DNA of 64,000 nt from Diphasiastrum complanatum (taxonomy: Eukaryota > Streptophyta > Lycopodiopsida > Lycopodiales > Lycopodiaceae): assembly GCA_029204225.1 (NCBI GenBank), contig CM055100.1, forward strand, positions 4,135,611 to 4,199,610. The letters are read 5' to 3'. The translations under genes were made by a program, and so were the position numbers. The notes under the pieces were generated by a model. The model was given only the letters and a program-made list of their open reading frames with translations, was not told the origin of the DNA and ran no database searches. The number at the start of each line of letters is the position of its first letter. Position 1 is the first letter of the stretch. Below, one piece after another: positions 34,401-46,400 of this stretch.

Positions 34401-37400
34401 CTTTAAGTAGGTATAATATTACCCACTTCACTTGCTACAATTGGCCAATAGCATTGTTGATTCACATCTATATTACTTATTTTTGAGGGGTGTTATGGGG
34501 ACACATAGTCCATACTTAGCCATTATTATGTCAGAGTTTGTTGGCAGCGGAAAGCGGGAACAATCTGGTCCAGTAGACTCAGTCGCGCATTGTGCGCACC
34601 TGCGGGCCGCGCGTGGGATCCCATCCCCACCGCCTAGCCACCCCGCCTCTTTCCCACTTGACCCCAAAAGGGCTGGTACCAGGGCACAAGGGTATTATGT
34701 CTACTTTGAGTTTATATGGGTATTATGTCTACTTTGAGTTTATATGTGGGTGATGTCTTAGTCTCCAGTTTACTTATGGGACAAATGCACTCTTCTCGGT
34801 GCCTTCACGGTAGAAGCCACCCTGTGCGTAGCTTGCACCCTCCAACACCCCCACTCAAGCGAGCACAGGGTGAAGTACACCTTCACGTGCTCGTACAGGA
34901 CCCCCACTTGGCTCTGATACCATGTCAGAGTTTGTTGGCAACGGAAAGCGACAACAATCTGGTCCAATAGACTCAGTCGCGCATTGTGCGCACCTGCGAA
35001 CCGCGCGTGGGATCCCATCCCCACCGCCTAGCCACCCCGCGTCTTTCCCACTTGACCCCAAAAGGGCTGGTACCAGGGGACAAGGGTATAATGTTTACTT
35101 TGAGCTTATATGTGGGTGATGTCTTAGTCTCCAGTTTACTTATGGGACAAATGCACTCTTCTTGGTGCCTTCACGGTAGAAGCCGCCATGTGCGTAGCTT
35201 GCACCCTCCAACATATTAGTGGACGCGCACTTTTTATTATATTTTACAGGCCTCAGAACAGTATTTACATGGTTCCTTTTTTGGGCCCTAATATTTGAAT
35301 TTTCATATTTCCTTCCAAGTCAATTGAAGGGAGGTAGCTTTTGCATCGTATAAATAGCCACTAAGGCTATTCATTTGTAAGTTACGAGTTTGGAGTCTGG
35401 AGCTCTTTGTAGGAGAGTTCCATTTTTGTGTTGGAGATCTTTGATATCTGCCCAAGCTATTGACAGCATTGATTTCATTAGTCTTTTTTGTTAGAGAATG
35501 CTTGTGAATGATCATTCTGCCGCATTTATGAATGCTATTTGCTATCTTTCATGCTGATTCTGTAGATGTGTTCATAACATGGGGAGGGAGGGAGAGAGAG
35601 AGGGAGCCTTCATTTTTTCATTACCGGACCAGTTTCTGCACCTCATGAAGGGTGCACACTTACAATTTAAGGGGTACCCAACCTATCCACAAAAGCTTCT
35701 TCATTCTTTCTCACAAACCCAGACTATATGCTAGTATTGTCTCTACATCTTTTGAGGTTTATGATCTGCTGATGTCTCTTCTCTAACCAATTTTGAAGCA
35801 TTGTTCTCTAGTTTTGCATTTACTCTGTCATATATTCCGTCCTCTTAGGTAACATCTAAAAATATGTGCATCAAAGTAGGAAAACCTTTTATGAGCCCTT
35901 AAGAGTCAAAACAATGCCAACAGATCCTTGCAGAAAGAAAACAAAGAGCTATTTGTTTGAATAGTTTGAACACATGTACCTTTCAGGTTATAGTAGGTTT
36001 CCTAGAGTGTTGCCCAAGGAAATAGTGTATACAGAGGATTCTGATCATCATTGAAGCTCTTTCAGCCATGTAGTGAGACTTGTTGTACCTACAGAAAAAG
36101 TGTCTAATGCTCATGTTACAAGCTCTTGTATATGTCTTTTTTGCAAGTATTTGATTCAATAAGCATGTTTTAACATTTTCCTTGTTCTCATGTTTGTTAT
36201 GTTATGCAAATAGCAGTACCAGAGATTGAATTTGCGGAACATGATGCTGCTATATTGTCTCTTGATGTAGAGAAGACAGGGCACATTCTTGTGTCTGGTG
36301 CAGAGGACGGTAAGCTCTGTAAAAGCCATACTTCTACTTTTTCCACTTTCACTTTCAGTTTCCTCCATTTTCCTTTCAGAGCACTGTATCAGTTCAGCTA
36401 ATAACTTTCAAAGCATTGCAAATAATCTTGTACCATAGCTCCCTGCCAACGAGATCCTTCTGAATGTCGTATGAAACACATTCCATACCAAACATGGGAA
36501 AAAGTCCCACGTTCCATGTTGAATGGTATTGTTCTTTTCGTTTTTGAACTAGAAAAACATAAATAAATAAGCTATTTTTTCTACATTTTTTTGAGACTTT
36601 GAGATGAATGCATTGACATGTTGAAAGGTTGAAAACTATGAAAGATCATTTCACTCATGGACATTATAAATTTTAACTTAGGAGACATGAGGATTGTGGA
36701 TATATACAATTCTCTCACTTTCAGAAGCCCTTTCTGCAAGGTGATAATTCCTACTGTTGGTAGCTAGCATATAGCCTGATTTTTTGTTACTTTTTCTTCT
36801 TTTCTACCAGCACTTATCATACAAGTTTTCTCTTCCACCAACAACACAACACTCTGTTTTTCTCACAATTTTGGCTCCATAAGCCATCTTAGCACATCTC
36901 AATGGCTTCATAGCCAAACACATCTTTTTATGCATCATGCATGTTGTCCTCAAATGATTCATGTAGAAATTTAGCAAACATGGCAGGCTTCCTAACATTC
37001 ATAATTTCCAACATCTACTCATTTATGTGTAAATCATATAACATACAATCTGGGTATGCTTCTCCAACTTTAAGTTGAATTAGATTAGCTTTATTAACTC
37101 TAGAGTTAGTGGTCAACTAGCACATGTTCTATTTATAAGCAAAAGTGCAAGACATACGTTTGTTGCAAACAAAAATTGGAATATGCTTTTTAAGAGCTTG
37201 AACCAGATTGGCTTTATAATTTCTAGAGTTAATGATCAATTGACCCATTTTGTATTTTTAAGCATTATTGCGAGACATACTCTTGCATTCTGTTAACTTT
37301 CAAATCAGGTAAATTTTGTTGTTGCAGCAAGTCTAAGGTATGTTCTATAGCTTTGTCATGTGGATATTGACAAAGGTTAGATTTTTTCTCGCCAAACCAT

Positions 37401-40400
37401 GCTCTTTTGGTTCTATAGAGTTATTTTGTTTTTTCCTTATAAGTTTGGTCACCCTTTACTAAGAAATCAACTCCATTGCATCTAATGGCTGTTCAGATAC
37501 CTTTCAGGTACTGTAATAGCTTGGGACATTCGTACGCCTGCAGCTGCTGTTGTCTGGCGATCAAAACCTTTTGAAGGCTCAGCAGCTAGCTTAAGATTAA
37601 CTTCTGATGGTAGCCAAGTGGTTGTGGCTTCTAGTCAAGGGTGCTTGCATATCCTTGAGGTAAAAGGTTCTTTTGTGTTTCTCACTATAATTTTACTACA
37701 TGCTCTTTCACTCTAGAAGCTATAAGTTACAAGCTATGTATAGTATAGAGCATAAATGCAACGGAACGAGCATTCCAGACAAGTTCTTTTTTTTTAGCAA
37801 AAGAAATTTAAAAAAACCATCTAAAAATAGATTTTGAACACTAAAAAAACAAATCAAGCCCTAAAAATTCGACGAACATTATAACCTAATCAAAATATTT
37901 TTAAAATAAATAAATTATAAAAAAAGGCATGTTCCAAGAAATCCTAATCAGGTTTTCCGGAACGTAGCTTGCAATTATGGTATAGAGTCAGATATAGAGC
38001 ATAGCTACCTTTGTTGAAACAACCCTTTGCCCAATATACTCTCCCCCATTCTTGTCCAATGCAAAATGGTAGATGGGACCTTGCACCTATAGCATGTTCC
38101 ATTTGGTTCTTACTGAGAACATGCTCTAGTCATTTGGGAGATATTATCAGAAAAATACTATAGTGCCCTCCTGTCCTGTTGAATGACTCTTTTCCTTGGA
38201 TCTATGTTTAAGTAGTTGCCCAAAAGGTTCTAACCTCCTAAGTTTCTAAGGCATGATAAACAATGAGTTTTTTGTTTAACTAACTTGATGCTACAAGTGT
38301 TCGGTCAAATTTCATATTAGATGAGGTAAGGGTAATCCGCTTGCCTTCGTGAAAAAAATATTCAATGATCTTTTGAAAATAGTGGAAAGAGATTAGGAAA
38401 AATAAGGTTCATTCTATTAGTATGATTCGTAAAATTTATCAGTGTATTGATAAAGAGACTAACTGCTCTACTTTTGCTTGTAAGTCATATGTGCTTTCTC
38501 TAGCATTCCTCATCCCTTAGTTTTCATTTCTGAGCTTAATGAGGGAGCATCTTCATACCTACAAGCACTTTCTAAAGAATATAACAACATAAAAAGCACA
38601 TCTTCTTTTGAATATTTTCTTACAAAAAAATGCCAAGTTCCCCTTGTTCCAAATAGAGCGATTGAGTACAAAGCCTCCTAAGTTCGGGCATAAAGTGTGG
38701 ATCTTACCCTCATGAACTTCAATGCTCCCATTTTTATGGACCACTTCTACACACCCAAGTGAGACAAAGATCAAGCTCTACAAATCCCATATCTTGAATA
38801 ACATAACCATCTTTGGCCAACATGTTGCCATGGATTGGAACTAGTGAAGACATTTTTTTGAATGCAATTGTCTAGTACTGTACTTCTTTAGATGTCGCTC
38901 ACATGAAAACTTTGAGAATGACTCAAAGGATAAGTCAAATATTCCCTCCCATTGCCAAAGACAGCGCGCAGTGCATGGACATCTTATTGCGGTACGAGCA
39001 CATTGTCGTGTAGCACGAGTCGCTCGGTGACGTGCATCTCGATGCACAACCCTACCAACTCCTACCCTGGGTGCCATCACTACATTCCTCAAACCTCATG
39101 TAGTTACTCTATAGATCATTCTTTGATTAGCTAGTATTAATATAGTTGGTCATGTTTGTGCTTCACCATTTCGTTTGTTATTCTTTTATTATGTGCTTTT
39201 TTGTAGAGACATTTTTATGCCCCCATGATGTGATACACACTTGAGATTTTTAGTCTTATGTGCCTATTGGTACTTAAAAGATCGTTGACTCGAGTAGTGT
39301 TTTCATGAACTGCGGTTCGAACCTCGAATCATTTGAATCGTTTGGAGACGGTTCAAATCAGATTTCGGTTTGAACCGGGGGGGAAGAAAAAAAAACCTGA
39401 TTCTTTGTTGATTCCTAGTTTTGATACTTTATAGGGATATGAATTTTGAGTATTCTGATTTGTGTTTGAACTTTTATTCCTTTTGGTCTGCTAATGAGTC
39501 ATGAAGTTGGAATTTGGCATCTTTTAGAATACATCATTCATGTTTGTTCAATTGCATAAGTTTTTGTTCGCAGCTCAAATTGCTCAATGCACAAACATGT
39601 AGACAGATCAATGCACGTGTCACAAACACAATAGTTACTAGTAGTATATAGAGCATTGTTAATAGGATTCAAAAACTGTTTTTATAAGAATAGAAGGCTT
39701 AGGAATTAAAATAAACCCAAAAAATTCTAACCGTTTTCTGATTTGAATTGGTTGGAACTGGATGAATTGGCCTCTCTCTCTCTCTTGCTAATGAAGATCT
39801 TGAATCCGAGCTACTGATTCACGCCTCCAACACTCTTGCCCCCACACTATCCACTCTCCTCAACCATGCTGTTGTTGAAGGCTTCCCATCCTCTTGGTGC
39901 ACTAACATCATACAGCCTATCCATAAAAATGGTGACCCCATGTTGCCTGGTAATTACCGCACTATCATGATTGGGCATGTTCTCGCGAAGTTATATGACA
40001 CCATCCTTCTGGCACCTATCAATGATAAGGTTTACATTGGACCACATATGTCTGAATGAACAATGTCTAGTAAGTCTTTAGCTACATGTTGATGACTTGA
40101 TCTGAATGGAATTTTAGTTTGCCTTTCGATAATACAACTTTGACAGATTAATCGATTAATTTTCTTATCTAGATAATCGAGATCAAGTACTAGAAATTTT
40201 CTAAAAATGTTTGACACACATACACAATTTTTAAGTGACCAAGCCTATAGTGTGAAGGTATCTCTTTATTGAGAAGAATAGAAGTGTTTAAGACTTGATT
40301 GGTGGCAAAATAACAATGACTTAGTCTATATGGATATCCATGTCGTTGTTCAAGGGCAAAGATCTTGTTCATCCTGATCATATCTTCACACTTCGAGCTC

Positions 40401-43400
40401 TCATTGAGGAAGCCAGGCATAGGAAGGAAAAGGTTTACTATTGTTTTGTGGACTTCAGGAAATCCTTTGACTCTGTCCCACACTCTCTTCTTATCCAGAG
40501 GCTCCGCGACTTGGGCTTCTCAACGGATATTATTTTAGCTATCATGGCTCTCTATGAGAGGGTTTTGGGTTGCTTTCGTCATAGTAGTGGCATCTCTGAG
40601 CAAATTCGAAGTACTATTGGGGTTAAGCAGGGGTGCTCTCTTTCACCAGTTCTTTTTGGACTATACATTGATGAGCTGGAGCTGGTCATCTCTCAATGTG
40701 GTGGGGACGGTTGTGGGCTTGGTGACATTCTGATCACCATCCTTCTCTATGCTAATGATGTGGTATTAGTCTCTCATACCAGAGAGGGATTACAGAGACA
40801 GTTGGATTGCTTACACACCTTTTGTACCCGGTGGGGTTTAGGGGTGAATCTCTCGAAGACCAAAATCATGGTCTTCAATACCTCTCGAGCTTTCATGCAG
40901 CGCCAGGAGCTTACCTTTGCTGGACAGCCTCTAGAGGTGGTTTCTTCATACAGTTACCTGGGCGTGCTCTTCACTGGTCCTACTTTTAGTATGAGACAGG
41001 AGGTTACTTCTAGACTCGGAAGGGTCATTCTTCCCTAGTTCATTTGGAGAGATTCTGCTTCCGTAAGTCTATTCGGGATGCCCTGAGTAAGTGCAGACTT
41101 CCTCAACTTGTATATACATAAGATCATCATCCATATAGATTCGGAAACCTCGTTGTTTGGTTCTATGTAGTGGGTATTTCCTATCCTCCTTCAATCCTAG
41201 AACCATGACAACCGGTATCCCTGAGCCTGAAGATGGTGGGAGGAACATGAGTGCAAGCCGTGTATATCGCTGCTCTGTATCAAGAAGTGCCTGAGCTCTC
41301 TGGATGTACGTGATAAGCTGGAAGGCTGCCTCTATCTGGATAGGGGGGGTGGCAAACTTTGCAAGAACGATCTCATGTGGAACAGAGGGTTTCACCCAAA
41401 TCATGCGAGCTAACATGGTGGTCTGTAATCGTGAAATTCTGGCCCAATGTGAAGAGGAGAGGCCTGTACACCATAAGTCTGCTGCATACAAGGCTGAAGG
41501 GGTGATAAAGCCTTCCACAAAGCCAAGTGAGAGGTAGATGTGTTATCTACAGGGATGGTCAAATCCGGTACGTTGATAATACACTTACAGATTCCAAGAA
41601 ATAGGGAATTCGGGTGCCCGGTATGATCCAATTGACTTCTTTGGCGAGAGAGATCTACTACTCTTCATGGAGACTCATGAGAGTCAAGAGAGAGGCTACC
41701 TACTTTTCCAAGTTACATATGGGATTCGGTTTACTGACATAAGATGAGATTAGTCAATATTTGAAGTTGAGGAGGGGTTGCATGCCTATAAGAGGAGTCC
41801 TTACACCTCATCTTTGAGTTCATCAAGCTGCATCGATGGACATAGCATTGGTTCAAATAGGGACATCTTTGTTGCAGCTTGTTATTTTTCTCTCGTGTCT
41901 ACATTGACCTTCCTACAAATATAATCAAATATGTAGAGCGAGGTTACTTACATCTTTCTCATTGGTGACTTTAACGCCAAGGCGGCCTCCCGATGATGGA
42001 CTTCTATGCTACTACCGACCAACTTCAAGTACGTGCCCTTGATGGATATGACTTGAGAGTTACCAGGACTTTAGAGAATATCTTGGGCTCCATTACGACA
42101 TATGCAGACACAAGAGTATATATTGCAACTAGGTGAAGCTTATGCGTTGGCCATTTTTTATGGTCTAGCTTGCTAGCCTAACTTGGGTAGGTATACTTGT
42201 CATCCTCACAGTGGTGGTCATAGTGTTGTTGATTGTTTCATGGGATTACCATCCTCCATCTCACTCATACATGACTTTCGTATCTCTCCTACCACTCTCT
42301 AATTATTCCTTCCTTTCCTTCAATCTTGGTACTATCTCCTCTTATCAACAAGTACTCCCATCACTTAACCAAATACATCTTTGACCACTCGCTTGCACTA
42401 GTTGACCACTTGTCACCCCTCTTAGCTACCTTACTTAATCAGCCTGTTGTCTTGGGTTTTTCTTCTTCTTGGTGCACTAACATCCTTTATCCCATACACA
42501 AGAATGGTGATCCCATGAATCCTAGTAACTATCAAACTCTTATGATTGAGAATGTTATTGCGAAATCATATGGTACCATTCTTTAGGCATCTATGAGTGT
42601 TGAGGTGGAGACTAGGAAATTGCATGCTATGGATCAGGCTGGTTTCAAAGCCCATTATTCCACTATGGATCATCTCTTTTCTCTCTGAGCCATCATTCAA
42701 AAAGCTGGACACAAGAGAGAACGTGTTTATTGCTACTTCATTGACTTCAAGAAGGCCTTAAATACTCCCTGCTTATCTAACAGATAGGGGATCTTGGTTT
42801 TTCTTATGACGGTTCTAGCGGTGATGGCACTATATGAGAAAGTACTAGGGTGTTTTCGGAGTGACAAAGGTATCTCTGAACAGATCATGCGCATTATGGG
42901 GCTGAAGCAGGAGTGTTCTCTCTCGCCTATACTTTTTGGCTATATATTGACGAGGAGGAGAGGATTATTGAACTGTGTGGTGATTCGAATGCAGACTGGA
43001 GACATCTTGATTGCCATTCTTCTTTATGTAGATGATGTGGTTCTAGTTTAACCCACTAGAGAGGACCTTCAGTAGCAACTTGATTGCCTTCATGACTTCT
43101 ATTTCAGATGGGGGCCTTAGGGTGAACATTGAGAAGACCAAAGTGATGGCCTTCAAGACTTCCAAGAGTTTTATGCAAAGATAGGAACTCCTTTTTGATA
43201 GTTAGCCATTGGAGATTGTTTCATCTTACACTTAATCAGGCATACATGAGACAAGCAGCTTCTACTAGGCTTAGGAAAGGGCATGCTTCCCTTGTCCCCA
43301 GTTGGAGAGATTTTGTCGTAAGTTTATTTGAGATGCTCCAAGTATTGGTTTTTTGACATCATTGTCTCCCCTACAACCTTATATGAAGCAATAGCATGGT

Positions 43401-46400
43401 GTACTGGTCTTACTTCATCTGAGTGGGATAGTATCTCACGACTCCAAATCACTATGCTTTCACATATGATATGAGTGAAGGCCTTAGTTTCACAACAATC
43501 ATCCTTGCCAAGTTTGGGGTTTCGCCCATGTCTATTGATGCCATGCTCCTGCTCACAACTTATATCCATCATGCCAAGGAGTTCCAGGCTTAAGCAAAGG
43601 GCTACACAACCTGCTCTGATCTCATCTCAGTTTTTACATAGTCCAAGGCTATCAGTTAGGCCTCCTGCATCCTTGACATACTTGGCATCTCTATTGCTTA
43701 ACTCCTTGGTTTACATGATTGAATAGATATAAGTAGAGCATGAAGCACATTTAAGTCTCAATCTTAACCTACTGTTAGCAGGTCGTTCATCATTGTAATA
43801 TCTATGAATAGCATCCAAAACTAGCTACGTTTTCCTGTTCAGTAGATGTATTCACTGTAATCGATTCTTAATGGGGTAGTCCTCTTAAAATTTCCTTGTG
43901 CGGTAAAGTAGGCTGCATATGCAACTCACTTTGATTTTAGTCTTGCTGAACTTCATTTCGTGTACCTAAGTTAACGTAGAAACCAAACTGTATGCCCATG
44001 AACATAATTTTACAGATTTCATCTACTTCTTTTTCGTTGATTCAGCTTACCATCAATCTCAAAAACCAGGTCTTAAAAGTGAGGTGAGATAAAAAGGTGG
44101 CAGCCATAAATTGAACTTTTCCACTCTTCTGTGTTTTCACTCTGCTACAGACACGAAGATCGGGTTCCTTGCTATGCAGTAAAGATTGTGGGAATTGCTT
44201 AAGGTGCTGTGAAATCGCCGGAAGGCTAATTATAGCAGGAAGGTAAGAAGGAACTCTCTGTTGATAAATTATAAATTTTTGTTCATGAATAGTGTACAAA
44301 TTGATCTGTTCACCCTTTAGCATTACCATCATGTGCTTATCACCTCAATTTTTCTTCTTGGCAATTTTTCTTGCTGATTTCCATTTCTCGCACTCATATT
44401 TTTTATGTACATTTACGAATGAAGCCACAATTGATCTAGATCTAAGCTATGAAAGCATCACATAAGCAAGACTTAACCCTAGAAAGCAGGAAAGAATAAA
44501 AATGGGTTAGGGCCCAACTGGGAGGGATAATAGTGCGCCCTCCAAGAAGGCCCCCACTCTCCAGTAATATGTCCAAATGTCCAAGTAATTATTAATAAGG
44601 CCCAAGGCCAATCATATAGTCTAAGTGTCAATAATGAAGAAAAATGGGCCCAAGCCCTGCTTATGCATAAAGTAAAGTAAATGTAAATGGACATGGCGAA
44701 TGTAATGAGCCGAGTCCATAACTCTCCCCGACACAAAATAAAAGACCCAACTGCCGAAAAGAAACTGGATCAAACAGCAGCAAGCCCCGGTGCATCAACA
44801 ACTAGAGCAGCATCTGACGTAGAAGAATCAACAAGTGCAGCAAGAGCACGATCTTGATCCGCAAGTGATGGTGTATGATAAAAGACATCAATAGGCTCCC
44901 ATGTGGCCTCCTCAACAGGACGACCATCCCACTGGACCAAAAATTGAATCTGCCGAACTTGGTGATGGAAGCTGGTAAGAAAGGGAACAGCTCAAGATCA
45001 AGGTTGTTGTCCAGACAGCGGGGAGCAGTTTCTCCACTTGGTAACAGAAGTGGATGAACTAAAGTTGGCATTAGCCAATTTCAAGTCCAGTGTGGATGAC
45101 TCGTTCGCTGAACTCAAAGGCTTGATTTTGAGTTCCGCGAAAGGAAGCCTTCCCTCCACTTCTCAGTTGTCCCCTTCTCCACTTCCATCAGTTTCGGGTG
45201 AGACTTCGCGGTCTCACCCCAGTGTCTTTAAAGATTTAAAGCCTCCTACTTTTATTGGGGAAGAGAAGGATAGAAATGCAGATATTCTACAAACCTTCCT
45301 CAGCAAATGGAAGAACATTCATGCTCTTAAACAGACCCCTGACCATTTGCAAGCAATTGAGGCCAGTCTTTCCTTAGGGCCCATGGCCTATAAGTGGTGG
45401 CTAAATCTCCAGGAGACTGGGCAGACTCCCCGGTCATGGAAAGCTTTTGAAGAAGCTTTCCTAAGAGAATTCCTACCAGAAAATGAACTTGATAGAGCCT
45501 GGGAAGCCTGGGAAAGAACAGTAATGGACAAGTCCCTAATCCAATATATCTCGCAGTACCGAGAAGCAATTTTAAAGATTAAAAATATGGATGATTATCA
45601 GAAAATCAGGGGATTTGTCCGTGGCATCAAAGATGAATATAAAGTAGAGGTCCAGAGAAACTCGCCTACTACCCTTGAGCAAGCTCTCAGATATGCTCAA
45701 ATCTAGGATGATTCAGTGGGTAGGAAGAGGGCGAGACAACAGCCCCTTTCTGAGCAGTCTCCTCAGAAAGACTTTCAATTTAAAAAGAAATTTTTAAAAA
45801 GAAAGAAAGAAGATAAAGTTAAAGGTGAAGCTCCTCAGAAACGCCCTTCACTCATACAACCCTTAAAACCAGAAGATTTTGAGAAAGCCAAACAAGAACG
45901 TTTGTGCTTTGTGTGTATGGGCAAGGGACACACAGTCAGACAGTGTCCCAAGGGGCCTTTCACTAAATAAGATAAAAAAGATAAGAAACAAGTTCATCTT
46001 GTTCAGACTGTAAGTTTCCCCAGTGACTCGGCAGCTTCCGAGATCAAAGTGTATCATGAAGATCATGAACACTGTTGCCAGCTGACCTCTGCAATGCTAG
46101 CGAGACCCTTCAGCTTTGGGCCACATGACCTAGTACGTATGCACGGGAAAGTTGGTAACCAGTCAGTAAGAGTTATGGTTGATGATGGGGCAACCCATAA
46201 TTTCATCAACTACACCCTGGTTAAAAGGCTTAAACGTCCAGAAGTACCTAGTCAGCATAGGTACATAGATTCATTAGCTAAGGGTGAAGATAAAAAAATC
46301 TGGGAAACTATGGTAAGTAACTTAAATCTTGGTATTCAGGGGTACCAAGATGAAATAAACTTTCAGATAATGCACCTGGATCACACAGACATTGTTCTCG

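Larger units (their letters stand above)
39785..41520 (+). mobile_element. LINE copy 13 (RT region, interrupted and partly inverted)
   Basis: RT coding sequence at 39785-40038 ([18 protein letters not shown]) is interrupted by a copia fragment and resumes at 40353-41098. The block 41099-41520 lies in reverse orientation. If read inverted it continues ORF2 correctly (CRL to [15 protein letters not shown]) and then joins ORF1 residues [13 protein letters not shown]. No (TC)n tail remains. Confidence 0.8.

Noticed and set aside
34529-35213. TRIM considered as a Cassandra-type element with a 5S rRNA promoter in its LTR
   Set aside because: GGATGGG occurs in the LTR, but the 5S internal promoter (A box, IE, C box) could not be recognised in order.
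41602-41640. Copy 14 junction counted as a fifth readthrough example
   Set aside because: UAG GGA is present and a short CGGG/CCCG stem remains, but the region is shortened and the copy is too degraded to count as support.
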